Source of the DNA: Bdellovibrionales bacterium RIFOXYD12_FULL_39_22
Lineage (GTDB): Bacteria; Bdellovibrionota; Bacteriovoracia; Bacteriovoracales; Bacteriovoracaceae
Direction: 5' to 3'
Length of the DNA: 64,000 nt
Assembly (NCBI GenBank): GCA_001770205.1
Contig: MEQL01000035.1
Location: 62,001 to 126,000 of the forward strand
Position numbers and translations under genes: made by a program. The notes below the pieces were generated by a model, which saw only the letters and a list, made by a program, of their open reading frames with translations, was not told the origin of the DNA and ran no database searches. Positions 16,885-27,877 of the stretch are shown piece by piece (within the stretch, counting starts at the first letter, position 1; each line of letters opens with the position of its first letter).

Positions 16885-19800
16885 TTAATAGTTGCTACAA
16901 TCGTAAATCTTTACGTTATTGTCGCTGTCGGATTCAAGATCTGCGGGGATGCAGTAGAGGTCATTACTCCATCTCAACCCAATGTCATATAAATCAGCGA
17001 GGCCGTTGTAGTTGTTGCTGGCATCATCATGGCCATCCAAGTAGCGTTTTTTCTTGTTGCTTACTGCTCCTTCCGCAAGGCCAGGTATTTTAAGATTAGA
17101 AAGGGTGATCCCTTGTGCCAATTTACCGGAGGCGCAAACATTATTGTAGCAGGCAAGTTGAATTAATGCAGTACTCGGGGCATTGATAGCGCTTTTAAAA
17201 AAACCAGTTTCTGGATCAAAGAGTGCATCGCTTAATCCGTTGGCCGCAGAAGATACGTAGCGATTAAAATAGAGAGAGACGTTGGTGTAATCCTCTAATG
17301 CGCAGCGATTATCAGATGTTTTAAAACCGGTGCAACAGCGATCGGCACTATCGCTGGCCTTCACTGTTTCACCCGCAGGAACGCAGCAACTAATTTTATC
17401 GGGTGAGAAAATCATTTTTATATTTGAACTGAAGTTATTTGTATCTGCAGCGGAGTAGTATCGTATGGTGTCTGCTCGATATTCGGCCGTGGTATTCCGG
17501 GCAGTTTCTGGAATATAAGTAGTTCCCGCAGTTTCTTGATTGTTGGGATCAACCTTACACATAAGATCATCATCGGCGGCCAGTGTTTTTCTTACGGGGA
17601 TCTGAGGAATGCCGGCCAACTCAAGGCGATTTAACCAATCAAACATCACCTCTGCGCTGGTATTGTCGGTAACATTAATCAGGCAATCACCGTCATCCCC
17701 GCTGCTCGCATGGGCGCATGAAAACTGGGTTGGACATTGATTGGCAGGATCAACACATTCTAACCAATTCAGACAGCGGAAAGCTTCTAAATCTATTTTT
17801 TGTGCTTTGGAGTGATGCCACTTGTGTCCACCGCCGTTGCTATCATGGAAATTTCTAACCCAGTGGCCAGTGCAACACATCTTGCTGGCCATTGCGGAGA
17901 AGGCGGCATATTGATTTTGAATAGTGCTAGTAGGCATGCAACCAGAACTTGCGCTACATTGGTCTGGATAAGCGGCCTCTAGCGTGGGGAGAGTTCCACT
18001 TTGCACTTCGTTGTAAATGACGCTATTACCAGAATAACGCTTGGCCGAGGAGAGTCCTGTATCAACTCCAGGAACACTCTCTTTTGCAAAAAGATCACTG
18101 TCGGCAAAGTAGGTAGGAATGGTTAAAATCTTGGATGTCTCACGGCAGCAGCGGTTTTCTTTTAAAGAGAAGGTGTGTTCCAGACTATCGCTTTGTCCAC
18201 AAATCAGCGCCTCTTTCCAAAAGTTAATTTCATACTTGTTTAAAATACCAACATAGGAAGAATCGTCGGCCACCATACTGGCCAATTGGGTAGAGATAAA
18301 GGAGGAGGGCCCACATTCCATATCACTAAAACAGGGACTACCAGGAGCGCGCAGGCAACGATTTTCTTGATGTTGAGGCCTCGTGACTTGTTCAGAAATA
18401 AAATCACTGAGGAGGGCCGCTTGGCCGTTAAGTATAGACTCGAAAATGCTTAGTGAATTAGAGGGGAGTGATTGGGAGGCGGCCAGATTGATAAGTTCGC
18501 TAGCGGCCAGAGAGCTGTTTAAATTATCTCGTTGCAGGTGATAGAAGTTTCCATACTCGTTAAGGGTTGGGCACGAACTTAAATATTCGCTGTGGGCATT
18601 GATTCCACTTAAAGACATTCCAACTCCAGACACTTGATCACCACCGTAAAGTGAGTTTGGTTGATAGGAATTTTGTTGAAGCAAGGTTAGTCCCCAACTG
18701 GCCGGAGAACGGCCTGGTATACAAAGAGAGTCAAAATTATTATTGGCAAATTGCGAGATGACATCTGTCTCGACTTCTTCGGCCCCGTTGTACGCATAGG
18801 GTCGGCCAATAATTTTTACCCCAAGGCCAAAGGTATTTTCCGTTGTTTGATTGGCGGCATTTTTAGCGGCAACGGATTTTCCCCAGCGAGAAATTTTATT
18901 ATTAAATAGTTTTTTTAAGGTAACATCGTTGAAGGCCTGGCAGTAGTTATTAGAAGAACAACCATGCATGCCGACTAGATCGGTGTTGTCAAAAGTTTGT
19001 GAAGAGTCTGTCACGCTATAATCGGCATGACAGGGCGTTCCGCGTCCACGATAAACACAGCGTTTATTTGTTCCCGCACCATTTCCTACCAAGGAAAGAA
19101 GACGAATAAATTGTTCTTGGCCTGGAACTTCCTGGCCATTGTTATCAAAGATTGGCCATTTGCTGGAGACCGCAGAGACATTTTGACAAGTATAATCCCA
19201 GCCTAATTGTGTTACACAATCACTATCATTTTCGCAAAGATGATATTTTTGGCAACTGGCCCCGTCACTATCGAAATCAGTGGTGATGGTAGATTCGGTT
19301 AGTGGATTAATGGCCCCATCAACTATGCGTACTTTAAAATCACTAGTGGCCGTAAGATCTCCAAAGTATCCATTAATGGCCAGAAATAATTTGTTAGAAG
19401 TCGCCTTAATACGGCGTTGATTTCCAATAGAAAACCAACGAACGCCATCAAAAGATCCAATAAGTGAACCATAGTCAAAACCAAACCAATCGCGCTGATA
19501 TCCGTTGGCAAAAAGAAAGTGTTGGGCCTGTAAACGATGCAGCCGCTGTGATTGTGCGTTGGTGTCGGCAATGGCCTGATGGGCCCAGGGAATCATTGTG
19601 GCCGGAATAAAACATGCTCGGCCATAGAGGAGATCATCTGCTCGATAGATGGAGGCCTTAGATTTATTAGAGGTAGTTCCATCGGGCTCATATCCACCTC
19701 CACGATAGGTAAAATTTCCTGGAAAAATTTTTGCTAAATTGGAATAGTAATCAGTTCCGCAGTAGTAGCAAGTGGAGAATGTTCCAGAGTCTACGTAGAT

Positions 19801-21795
19801 GTCATAATTTGCATTGCGCGCCACTGTGATGGCCACTGCGGGCCGGGCCCCGTTGAGGTTGGTGGAGATGCTGCCATAAATTTCATTAAATCCGATGTAG
19901 GTTCCATCATTATTGGGTTTTAAAAGATCGTTGTTAGTGTAGGCAAATTTATTTCCTTCCTGGGTAGAATTGGCAAGAATAGTTTTTTGATAGACGCCGC
20001 TTTGGTCAAAATAAAGATGAGGAACGGCCTTGGCATTAACATACACGGTGGTATCCAGAGTTGTCGAGAGTGTTGTTTCTGGATAAGTACATAGGTAATT
20101 TGCTAGACTGTTGTTGTCATCATAATACGGTTCTAACCAACAACCACCAACACTGCAACCACACATTTGTTGTAACTTAGCAGATGCGATATTTTTTGAC
20201 AGCATTAAATTTGGATAAGTAACAAGGTCAACGTAATACGTTATAACGACTTCTTGTGAGTCAAAGACTTTTAATTCAGGGCCAATAAAGGCAACGGAGT
20301 AAGATCCACCTGATACCGCTAAATTCCAATAGAGTCCAGATTCTTTGGCCATTCCATCAACCACCACTTTTATAGTGCGAGTGGTGTCAGCATAATATGG
20401 AATTTTAAAACTATTTGTTACTGGGTAGTGATCACTGACTTTTCCTTTGTTTTGTCCCTGAAGGTAGCGTTTTTCGCAAAGAGCGGAAGTAGTGCTTGTT
20501 TTTTTACAGCTCCCATCCACCATATAAGTTATTTTTAAATCAGAGTTACTTGCAGAAGATGGCCAGGGATAATTATTGAAAATCAACCGTGTAGAGTCAC
20601 TCAAATTATCGTTGCTTCCAGCGATAGTAAAGGCATTGGCCTCCGTTAGTGCTTTATTGGCATAAAGTGTTTTTCCGGCAAATTCTACTTTGTATAAAGA
20701 AACCCCTCCCAGCGTCGTCCCGTTGGTTCCGGTGTAAATAGAGGAAAAACTGCGATCATCGGCCAGCGTGGTATATGTCCCACTTAAGCTTGTGCCAATA
20801 GAAGGATAGGTGGTCGTACATAGCGACATCTCTCCATCTAAAAGAGTGGTGCATTGATAGATCTCTTTTAGTTCGTTAAACCTAATTTGCTCTGAAACTT
20901 CTGCTGAGATAGAGGGAGTTGGCGCCGGTGTTGGTAATGCGGCCGTGGCGCAGATATGATAAAATTCTGGATAATTTTTAAAGGCCAGAGGATTGGAAGC
21001 GATGTCTGCCTGTGATTGCAAATAATCGCTGCTAGTTTGATCGACACCATTTTTCAAGGCCCCATCATTTACGCATTGGCCGTAAGAGCAGCAATTATAG
21101 TCGCGACTAATGCACTCGGGATCTGTTTTACAGCTGACATTTTCATCATTATTGGAGGTATAGGGTTTTGCTACTAGCGTGATTCCCAAATAAGAGATGG
21201 AAAAAGCAGTTATAGAGCTTCCGGCAGTAGATTTGCTGTCGAGAGAGGAGCTATAGAGATATTGTTCTGTAGAGCAGTTGGGACAGAGATCTGCTAAGCT
21301 GTAGGCCACGGTGGCAGTTGGGAAAGTTGTGTCAAGTTGGTTTAACATGCCGGCGGTTTGACAGTGGGTCTGATTATAGCTCTTATCTGCAGTAGAAATT
21401 TGGTAGTAATATTCACGAGTATTGTTGGAGAGATTAATGATCGATTTAGGTGAAAGGGCAAAGACTAAAAGTTTGTTGTCAACACTGGCCGGAAAATTTA
21501 CCACGAGACAGTTAATCGTCGTAGGAGTGCCTGTAATGTAGTTGCTAATATTTTTCCCGCGCAGATAAAGAGTGTTAGTGAAATTAGAATTTAGCACTAA
21601 GGACGTGGTGGTTTTTATCGTGTCGTTTTGAAAGTAATTTAAATCGCTAGAGAAAGTTGGTTGCGCAGGAGGGATCTCGTTTACCAAGGAATCATCGTCG
21701 TTGCCAACATTTGATCTTTCCCCATAGGGTTGCATGCAAGAAGTATGTGTCGCAAAGAGAAATAAAATAAATGAAAACATTAAAAAACTTTTCAT
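16885..21795 (-). CDS. Very large Cys-rich secreted lipoprotein-like protein, unknown function
   Basis: I do not recognise this 1636-residue protein. It begins with a signal peptide (MKSFLMFSFILFLFATHTSC) ending in a plausible though imperfect lipobox at Cys20, followed by an acidic, Asn/Asp-rich linker, so it is probably anchored at the outer membrane or cell surface. The body is rich in Ser, Thr, Asn and Tyr and carries many clustered Cys: modules such as CLRAPGSPCFSDMEC, CVYRGRGTPCHADYS, CENDSDCVTQLGWDYTC and CCVPAG / CCTGF pairs look like small disulfide-bonded knots. No catalytic motif is evident. It is a single-gene unit: its upstream gap is 220 bp and it converges with uppP. Adhesion or surface-layer function is a guess only. 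Confidence 0.85.
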   Translation of the reverse strand: MKSFLMFSFILFLFATHTSCMQPYGERSNVGNDDDSLVNEIPPAQPTFSSDLNYFQNDTIKTTTSLVLNSNFTNTLYLRGKNISNYITGTPTTINCLVVNFPASVDNKLLVFALSPKSIINLSNNTREYYYQISTADKSYNQTHCQTAGMLNQLDTTFPTATVAYSLADLCPNCSTEQYLYSSSLDSKSTAGSSITAFSISYLGITLVAKPYTSNNDENVSCKTDPECISRDYNCCSYGQCVNDGALKNGVDQTSSDYLQSQADIASNPLAFKNYPEFYHICATAALPTPAPTPSISAEVSEQIRFNELKEIYQCTTLLDGEMSLCTTTYPSIGTSLSGTYTTLADDRSFSSIYTGTNGTTLGGVSLYKVEFAGKTLYANKALTEANAFTIAGSNDNLSDSTRLIFNNYPWPSSASNSDLKITYMVDGSCKKTSTTSALCEKRYLQGQNKGKVSDHYPVTNSFKIPYYADTTRTIKVVVDGMAKESGLYWNLAVSGGSYSVAFIGPELKVFDSQEVVITYYVDLVTYPNLMLSKNIASAKLQQMCGCSVGGCWLEPYYDDNNSLANYLCTYPETTLSTTLDTTVYVNAKAVPHLYFDQSGVYQKTILANSTQEGNKFAYTNNDLLKPNNDGTYIGFNEIYGSISTNLNGARPAVAITVARNANYDIYVDSGTFSTCYYCGTDYYSNLAKIFPGNFTYRGGGYEPDGTTSNKSKASIYRADDLLYGRACFIPATMIPWAHQAIADTNAQSQRLHRLQAQHFLFANGYQRDWFGFDYGSLIGSFDGVRWFSIGNQRRIKATSNKLFLAINGYFGDLTATSDFKVRIVDGAINPLTESTITTDFDSDGASCQKYHLCENDSDCVTQLGWDYTCQNVSAVSSKWPIFDNNGQEVPGQEQFIRLLSLVGNGAGTNKRCVYRGRGTPCHADYSVTDSSQTFDNTDLVGMHGCSSNNYCQAFNDVTLKKLFNNKISRWGKSVAAKNAANQTTENTFGLGVKIIGRPYAYNGAEEVETDVISQFANNNFDSLCIPGRSPASWGLTLLQQNSYQPNSLYGGDQVSGVGMSLSGINAHSEYLSSCPTLNEYGNFYHLQRDNLNSSLAASELINLAASQSLPSNSLSIFESILNGQAALLSDFISEQVTRPQHQENRCLRAPGSPCFSDMECGPSSFISTQLASMVADDSSYVGILNKYEINFWKEALICGQSDSLEHTFSLKENRCCRETSKILTIPTYFADSDLFAKESVPGVDTGLSSAKRYSGNSVIYNEVQSGTLPTLEAAYPDQCSASSGCMPTSTIQNQYAAFSAMASKMCCTGHWVRNFHDSNGGGHKWHHSKAQKIDLEAFRCLNWLECVDPANQCPTQFSCAHASSGDDGDCLINVTDNTSAEVMFDWLNRLELAGIPQIPVRKTLAADDDLMCKVDPNNQETAGTTYIPETARNTTAEYRADTIRYYSAADTNNFSSNIKMIFSPDKISCCVPAGETVKASDSADRCCTGFKTSDNRCALEDYTNVSLYFNRYVSSAANGLSDALFDPETGFFKSAINAPSTALIQLACYNNVCASGKLAQGITLSNLKIPGLAEGAVSNKKKRYLDGHDDASNNYNGLADLYDIGLRWSNDLYCIPADLESDSDNNVKIYDCSNY

Positions 21796-22015
21796 CGTAT
21801 CTCATCTTCGGATTTTGATCCTCTACACCTTAGTCAATTAAGTTGCTACTAGCACTCAGTTTATCACTGGGCAGAGAGTTCCTGATAAATAAAGTTGGGG
21901 AAATGGAATAGTTAGGAGTAACTCCCTAATATTTCGATTCTCTAGAGTGCAATGGCAAATAGCAATACTGTTTAGAGGGTGTCAACTATTTGGGGCAAAA
22001 ATTTAAGTCAGACAA

Positions 22016-22603
22016 TTAGAATAAAAGGTTTAATTGTCTAGCATGAAAGTAGAGCAAGGCGGCATTGCAAAATTTTTTTCGAAGAAGTGCTCGCCCGCCA
22101 TTTTGATTTAGGATGAACTGAGTGCTAATTATCAAATTGTCTGCATAGCTTATCGCTACGGCCATGGAGCCTACGGGGTATTGTGGAAGTTCTGCACCAG
22201 AAGGCCCGGCCACGCCAGTGGTAGAAAGGGTAATATCAGAATTTATTATTGCACGCAGGCCATAGGCCATTTTTTCAGCTACCACTTGCGAATAGATGGA
22301 ATGAGTATTGATAACATCTTCAGAGACGTTGAGTAAGTTTTTTTTAACCTTTGGGTTGTAGGCAACTATGCTTCCCATAAAATAATTAGAGCTTCCGGGG
22401 AAATGGGTGAGTGCGGAGGCCAGCATCCCGCCGGTGCATGATTCTGCAGTGGCGACGGATAATTTGTCTGCGGTTAATTTTTTGACGATGGTATCTACCA
22501 AGTGCCAATTTGTTTTATCCAACGCAAAATCATCAATGGCGCATTGAGAGGCGAGAGTATAAATTTGCTTTTCGGTTATGATTAGTTTGCTAGCGCACAC
22601 CAA
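22016..22603 (-). CDS. pncC: Nicotinamide-nucleotide amidase, CinA C-terminal domain
   Basis: A 195-residue protein consisting of the CinA C-terminal (PncC) domain, which deamidates nicotinamide mononucleotide in pyridine-nucleotide salvage. The catalytic motif ATAESCTGG with its Ser is present, followed by GSIVAYNPKVK, and TTGVAGPSGAE plus PVGSMAVAI later on. The N-terminal 40 residues are extra and poorly conserved in look; the start (TTG 22603 or GTG 22600) lacks a clear ribosome site, so the real start may lie further inside. The MoCF-like N-terminal half of full-length CinA is absent, which is common. Confidence 0.9.
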   Translation of the reverse strand: MVCASKLIITEKQIYTLASQCAIDDFALDKTNWHLVDTIVKKLTADKLSVATAESCTGGMLASALTHFPGSSNYFMGSIVAYNPKVKKNLLNVSEDVINTHSIYSQVVAEKMAYGLRAIINSDITLSTTGVAGPSGAELPQYPVGSMAVAISYADNLIISTQFILNQNGGRALLRKKFCNAALLYFHARQLNLLF

Positions 22604-22706
22604 TGGACGGTACTTTTAAAGTATACATTTTGTCAATATAGATAGATTATTTGAACTACAGAGAGTAGATGATAGAAACTTAAAGTTCCAGTGGTGCATA
22701 CAAACT

Positions 22707-24275
22707 ATGGGTAATAAAATTGATGTTGTCTTGGATTTTGATGAGGATATTGTTCGCTATCTTTACAAAAAATATAAAGACCTTCTCGGATATCGTATTT
22801 TAAATAAGTCCTTAGATGCCAGGAAGGCCAATCGTGGTAAAAAACCAGTTTATAATTATCAGATAGAAATTGGCCGGCCCAATGATCCATTACATGACTC
22901 CATCTATAATTTCAAAAAAATTTCAACTGCCAGAGATGTCCCCATTATTGTGGGGGCGGGGCCCGCGGGACTTTTTTGTGCTCTTCATTTACTAGAGCAT
23001 GGAATAAAATCGATTGTGGTTGATCGTGGAGATCGTGCTGCTTTACGCATGAATTATATTGCCAAATTTTGGAAACATGGCCAGCTTGATGCAAATACTA
23101 ATGTCTGCTTCGGAGAGGGAGGGGCCGGACTTTTTAGTGATGGAAAGTTAGTGACTAGAATTAAATCTCCTCATATTCAATACGTGATGAAAAAGATGGC
23201 CCAATTTGGGGCCCCGGCAGAGATTGAGTTTTTGGCCAATCCTCATCTGGGTTCAAATAGGATGAGGGCCATTATTACCAAATTGACAAATTATCTCATA
23301 GAGAAAGGATGTCTTTTTCGTTTTAATACACAGGTGATAAATATTTTACATAGCAACCATTCCATTTCCGGAGTGGAGTTAAAAAATGGAGAGAAATTAT
23401 TTTCACCACAGGTGGTTTTGGCCACGGGCCATTCTGCTCGAGATACTTACACCATGTTATATGAGCAGCAGGTGGAGATGGCGGCCAAAGATTTTGCGGT
23501 TGGGGTGCGGATTGAACATCCTCGTGCTTTGATCGATAAATTACAATATGGAAGATTTGCAGGGCATGCGCGATTGGAAACGGCCCGCTATCGCTTGTCG
23601 CACTTTAATAAAAAATCTGCACGAGGAACCTATTCATTTTGTATGTGTCCAGGGGGATATGTGCTCTCGGCCGGAACAGAAGAGATGGGCCTGGTAACTA
23701 ATGGCATGAGCAATTTTGCTCAGAATTCTCCTTGGTCTAATGCGGCGATAGTGGTGGCCACTCAGAAGGAAAAAGATTTTACAGGAAATAATGTTTTGGG
23801 AGGAATTGCTTTTCAAAAAGGTATTGAAAAGAAGGCCTACGAATTATCACAACAATTTGCTTCTGGGCGGGAGTTACCGGCCATGCGCCTTTTGGATTTT
23901 TTAGAGGGAAAAATAATAGGCGAGGGCCAGGTTAAAACCTCGTCACCTTCTTCTGTTTTTTTAACAGATATTTCCAAAATTTTTCCAAACTTTGTTAATG
24001 CACATTTGAAAGAGGCCTTTGTTCAATTTAATAAAGATCTTCCAGGATTTATAGATAAAAGTGCAATACTTATCGCTCCGGAGACGCGGACCTCTTCTCC
24101 GGTTACTATCTTGCGGAATAAAGAAACTTTAGTCTCTACAAATATTGCTGGACTCTATCCTTGTGGAGAAGGGGCGGGATATGCCGGCGGCATTACTTCT
24201 GCCGCCGTAGATGGGGTTAATGTGGCCAGTTCAATTGTGCAGGCCCATTTACTTGCCGGTAATCAGTTTGTTTAA
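22707..24275 (+). CDS. FAD-dependent dehydrogenase of the COG2509 type
   Basis: A 522-residue flavoprotein of a widely conserved, uncharacterised family. The dinucleotide fold [16 protein letters not shown] lies near residue 80, followed by [26 protein letters not shown], and the C-terminal FAD contact segment [17 protein letters not shown]. An N-terminal domain of about 75 residues precedes the Rossmann fold, as is usual in this family. The substrate is not known. It overlaps the convergent slipin gene by 27 bp at its 3' end. The start is ATG 22707; a ribosome site is not obvious. Confidence 0.88.
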   Translation: MGNKIDVVLDFDEDIVRYLYKKYKDLLGYRILNKSLDARKANRGKKPVYNYQIEIGRPNDPLHDSIYNFKKISTARDVPIIVGAGPAGLFCALHLLEHGIKSIVVDRGDRAALRMNYIAKFWKHGQLDANTNVCFGEGGAGLFSDGKLVTRIKSPHIQYVMKKMAQFGAPAEIEFLANPHLGSNRMRAIITKLTNYLIEKGCLFRFNTQVINILHSNHSISGVELKNGEKLFSPQVVLATGHSARDTYTMLYEQQVEMAAKDFAVGVRIEHPRALIDKLQYGRFAGHARLETARYRLSHFNKKSARGTYSFCMCPGGYVLSAGTEEMGLVTNGMSNFAQNSPWSNAAIVVATQKEKDFTGNNVLGGIAFQKGIEKKAYELSQQFASGRELPAMRLLDFLEGKIIGEGQVKTSSPSSVFLTDISKIFPNFVNAHLKEAFVQFNKDLPGFIDKSAILIAPETRTSSPVTILRNKETLVSTNIAGLYPCGEGAGYAGGITSAAVDGVNVASSIVQAHLLAGNQFV

Positions 24276-24995
24276 AAGATCAATTGGTAGTGGAAAGAAG
24301 GTGGTGCTTTTTCCTTCTCCGGAAGAGATCTCTTTCATGGTATCAAGATAGCGCAACACAATGGCGTTAGGTTCTTGTCCTAAGATGGCCGCTGCTTCTG
24401 CTAACTTCTTTGATGCTTCATACTCACCTTCTGCTGAAATAACTTTTGCTCGTTTATTCCGCTCGGCCTCCGCCTGCTTGGCCATGGCCCGTTGCATTTC
24501 AATTGGTAGGTCAATGGCCTTGACTTCGACGGTGGAAACTTTAATTCCCCAAGGCTCGGTCTGTTCATCAATGATTGTTTGCAGGCGATGGTTAATTACA
24601 TCTCGTTGTGATAGCAGTTGATCTAATTCGAACTGACCGACTACAGAGCGGAGAGTGGTTTGAGCAATTTGTTCGGTAGCGGCCAGATAGTTTTCAATAG
24701 CAATTACTGCCTTTTCTGCATTTTCTACTCTGAAATATACAACCCCATTTACTTTTAAGGTAACGTTGTCTTTGGTGATGATATCTTGCGATGGAATATC
24801 CATAGTAACTGTTCGCAAATCAATTCGACGCATAACCTCTACGCCGGGAATTAAAATAATAAGTCCTGGGCCTCGCAGGCCAACAAAACGGCCCAAGCGA
24901 AAGACGACGGCACGTTCGTACTCTGTAATTATTTTTACAGTGTTAAAAAGTAAGATGAATAAAATAACCAGAAAGAGAATGTATGCAGAAAACAT
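24249..24995 (-). CDS. Slipin / stomatin-like SPFH membrane protein
   Basis: A 248-residue protein with one N-terminal membrane helix (residues 4-24) followed by the SPFH/band-7 domain ([33 protein letters not shown]) and a C-terminal helical part rich in Ala, Glu and Lys ([18 protein letters not shown]) used for oligomerisation. Bacterial slipins form membrane microdomain scaffolds and are nearly always encoded with an NfeD protein, as here: the gene begins 11 bp after the nfeD stop with a strong AGGAGG site. Confidence 0.95.
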   Translation of the reverse strand: MFSAYILFLVILFILLFNTVKIITEYERAVVFRLGRFVGLRGPGLIILIPGVEVMRRIDLRTVTMDIPSQDIITKDNVTLKVNGVVYFRVENAEKAVIAIENYLAATEQIAQTTLRSVVGQFELDQLLSQRDVINHRLQTIIDEQTEPWGIKVSTVEVKAIDLPIEMQRAMAKQAEAERNKRAKVISAEGEYEASKKLAEAAAILGQEPNAIVLRYLDTMKEISSGEGKSTTFFPLPIDLLNKLITGK

Positions 24996-25005
24996 GAAAT
25001 ACCTC

Positions 25006-26364
25006 CTAAGTATTTGTTCCGATTGTTAAAACAAGTTTGTCTTTATCATGAGCGATTACTTCGCAGGAATCGCCAATATTATATTTTATATCGCTTTGGG
25101 CCTTCCAGATTTCGCCAGAAATTTTAACGAGGTAATGATGCATATTGTCGGTGGTGGCCAGATTACTTACGATAATTGCTTTTTGTCCGGCCAATGAGAA
25201 AAATTCTCCTTTATTTTTTTTCTTTTTCCCAATGATATCTTTTGCTACAAAAAATCCAATAAGTAGTAAGAAAAAAGCTACACTGGCCACCGAGGAAAAA
25301 ATTAAGGAACGACTCAGTTCAAGATAAGTATTATCGGAGCGAAATAAAAAGAGAGAGCCAAAAGTTAGTGCGGCCAGGCCGGCCAATGCTAAGATCCCAT
25401 AACTGGTAACATAAATCTCTAAGATAAACATAACAAAAGATAAAACGATTAGTCCGAGGGCCCCAATATTTAATTGGAGAATTTGAAAACCAATACCGGC
25501 CAGTACTAAGAAAATTGCTCCGATACTACCGGCAATAAATCCTCCTGGTGCTTGCATTTCTAGGTAAATCAAGGCGGCACCGATAAGGAATAAAATATAG
25601 GCCATACTGGGGTTGGCAAACATATCTAGAATTTTCTGTCCGAGATCCATTTCATATGGAACAAAGGAGGTAGCATCGTCTGCATAGATGTTGTGGGTGA
25701 TTCCTTTGATGATAATCTTTTGGCCTTGTAGATGTTTGGAGATATCTTTTTCGCTATTAACAATCGCATTGATTAGATTTTTTTCGATAGCTTGATGGGC
25801 CTTGAAAGAGGAGGCCTTCTCAACCATTTCGCCAAAAAGTTGTCCATTACGTCCTCGACTTTCCGAGAGGCTTTGCACCAGTGCGATCAAATCGTTAACG
25901 GCCTTAGACTTAGCATCTTTTTCTTTGATATCGCCACTCATTTCAATGGGAGTTGCCGCTCCGATATTGGTTCCTTCTGACATGAAAATAAAGTGAGCAC
26001 CACTAGCGATAATAGCGCCAGCACTAGTGGCGGAGGCCCCTTCGGGAGTAACCCAGACGGCGGTAGGAATATCGCTAGAACCGATTAGAGTTAAAATATC
26101 TTTGGTGGTAGAAACTAGTCCGCCGGGAGTGTTGAGTTTTATTAAAACCATTTCAAAGGATTCACGATCGGCCCGCTTGAATCCTTCTTGTAAGTAACTC
26201 AAGGTAGCAGGGTTGATAGAAGAGTTAATGGCCAAACTCAAAATCTTTTTTATAATTAAATTTTTGGAAGTAGTGTTACTGGCCGTTGGTTGCGCCGCAT
26301 TTAGTGTTGGGATAAGGATTGTTACAAGCGTGAAGAGTAAGACTAAAAAGTATCGACAATTCAT
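25006..26364 (-). CDS. NfeD-family membrane serine protease
   Basis: A 452-residue protein of the long NfeD type. A signal peptide ([19 protein letters not shown]) is followed by a ClpP/SppA-like protease domain with LNTPGG, the nucleophile segment GASATSAGA and a Lys in the [12 protein letters not shown] region; then four to five membrane helices (residues 250-380) and a C-terminal OB-fold NfeD domain. In the studied archaeal pair the protease cuts the C-terminus of its stomatin partner. ATG 26364 is chosen because AAGGTGG lies just upstream and the protein then starts with the signal peptide; an upstream extension to 26493 has no family support. It is the first gene of an nfeD-slipin operon and divergent from guaD. 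Confidence 0.92.
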   Translation of the reverse strand: MNCRYFLVLLFTLVTILIPTLNAAQPTASNTTSKNLIIKKILSLAINSSINPATLSYLQEGFKRADRESFEMVLIKLNTPGGLVSTTKDILTLIGSSDIPTAVWVTPEGASATSAGAIIASGAHFIFMSEGTNIGAATPIEMSGDIKEKDAKSKAVNDLIALVQSLSESRGRNGQLFGEMVEKASSFKAHQAIEKNLINAIVNSEKDISKHLQGQKIIIKGITHNIYADDATSFVPYEMDLGQKILDMFANPSMAYILFLIGAALIYLEMQAPGGFIAGSIGAIFLVLAGIGFQILQLNIGALGLIVLSFVMFILEIYVTSYGILALAGLAALTFGSLFLFRSDNTYLELSRSLIFSSVASVAFFLLLIGFFVAKDIIGKKKKNKGEFFSLAGQKAIIVSNLATTDNMHHYLVKISGEIWKAQSDIKYNIGDSCEVIAHDKDKLVLTIGTNT

Positions 26365-26415
26365 AATGGCCACCTTATAAAGTTTGGGCCTCATTATCCA
26401 TTCAAGGAGACAATT

Positions 26416-27735
26416 TTGCAACAGCAACAGTACAAAATCATCTTGTGTGACTACATTAATCCAAAATCGGATAGCAAATGTCAGTTTATTCAAAATGCCG
26501 CAGTGGTACTTAGGCGCAAATCTTCAAATAAATATGTTGTTGACAGTGTGGGAAAGCGAGAAACGGTTTTAAAAAAAATGGCCGGCAAAAAATCTAAAGA
26601 AGTGATTGATCGTCGTACAATGATAATGCTTCCGGCTTTTTTAGATTTGCATTTTCATTGGGTACAAGATGAAGTGAGCTTGATGCCTAAAAACGTTTTA
26701 ATGACCTGGCTGAACCGTTACACCTGGCCTTATGAGCGGAAGTTTGAGAAGGCCGCTTTTGCCAGGAAAGCGGCAAAACTTTTTGCTCAAAAATTATTGG
26801 CCGTAGGTACTATGGGAGGAGGCTGTTACGCCTCTATTCATCAGGCCAGTGTGAATTGGGCGATGAAATATTTTGTTGGAGATTTCTTTATTGGCAATGT
26901 CCTGATGACGGTTAATTCTCCTTCTTATATCACCCAAACGGCCCAAGCGGCCAAAAAGCTTGTTGCCGGAATGTTAAAAAAGTATAAAGGCCGTTATGTG
27001 GTTACTCCTCGTTTTGCAATAACAACTGATCCTGCTACTATGAAAGATGTGGCCGCCCAGGCACGACATTACTCTGCCTTTATCCAGACACATATAAGTG
27101 AAAATTATCAAGAGATTGAATACACCAAACATCTATATCAAAACCAAAAGGGATTTTCCAAGGCCTATGACTCTTATGCTAAGATTTATGATCATTGCAA
27201 TATCTTGACTCCTAAAACTATTTTGGCCCACGCTATTCATGTAGACGAAGAAGAGTTGCGATTATTAAAAAAACGTCGAGTTTCCATCGCACATTGTCCT
27301 ACATCTAACGCCCCGATTGAGCAAAAGGGATTGGGATCTGGGGTAATGGATTTTTCAAGCTTGGATAGACTTAAAATTCCTTGGGGACTTGCCTCAGATA
27401 TTGGAGGAGGCCCTTATCTTTCCATGTTCGATGTGATGAGATCTTTCCTAGTACAAAACATGCAAAAAAAAGAGGCCACCGCCATTAAGGCACTATACCG
27501 GGCGACATTGGCAAATGCTAAAATTTTGCGAATAGATAAAAAAACAGGTAATTTGGAGCGAGGGAAACAGGCCAATTTTATTCTTATAAAATATCCTTCC
27601 AAATCTCGCCCGCAAAAAGCTGAGCAACTTTTGAAAAATATTTTATTGGTTAAAGAGAGTAGGCGGAAAAATTTTATGAATATTGTTTGCGAATCGTACT
27701 ATCAAGGGTTGAACCTATTTTCTTCGAAACAATAA
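26416..27735 (+). CDS. guaD: Guanine deaminase-like amidohydrolase
   Basis: A 439-residue amidohydrolase. Metal ligands and substrate motifs match guanine deaminase: HFH at residues 79-81 (LDLHFHWVQD), QTHISENYQE, ILAHAIHV, IAHCPTSNAP and WGLASDIGGGPYLSMF. It would convert guanine to xanthine, a likely feed for the molybdenum hydroxylase at 3345. The start is a TTG at 26416 with a good AAGGAG site 6 bp upstream; no ATG fits better. It is transcribed away from nfeD, with 51 bp between the starts. Another aryl/purine deaminase of the same fold is possible. Confidence 0.82.
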   Translation: MQQQQYKIILCDYINPKSDSKCQFIQNAAVVLRRKSSNKYVVDSVGKRETVLKKMAGKKSKEVIDRRTMIMLPAFLDLHFHWVQDEVSLMPKNVLMTWLNRYTWPYERKFEKAAFARKAAKLFAQKLLAVGTMGGGCYASIHQASVNWAMKYFVGDFFIGNVLMTVNSPSYITQTAQAAKKLVAGMLKKYKGRYVVTPRFAITTDPATMKDVAAQARHYSAFIQTHISENYQEIEYTKHLYQNQKGFSKAYDSYAKIYDHCNILTPKTILAHAIHVDEEELRLLKKRRVSIAHCPTSNAPIEQKGLGSGVMDFSSLDRLKIPWGLASDIGGGPYLSMFDVMRSFLVQNMQKKEATAIKALYRATLANAKILRIDKKTGNLERGKQANFILIKYPSKSRPQKAEQLLKNILLVKESRRKNFMNIVCESYYQGLNLFSSKQ

Positions 27736-27877
27736 GCAAACTCATAAGTTTTCCACAATCGTCATGGAATATTATCAACTACTGTTTTTCAGCTGGAGTT
27801 TTTTTTGACGATATAGTATGCTTAAAAAAAGGGTGTTCAAGTTACAATTGCCATATGTTAAAGGAGAAGTTATCCCC

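Noticed and set aside
21912-21929. Imperfect dyad TTAGGAGT / ACTCCCTAA about 120 bp upstream of the large lipoprotein gene
   Set aside because: It has an 8-bp stem with one bulge and no run of T on either strand. It could be an operator, but a match of this size is common by chance.
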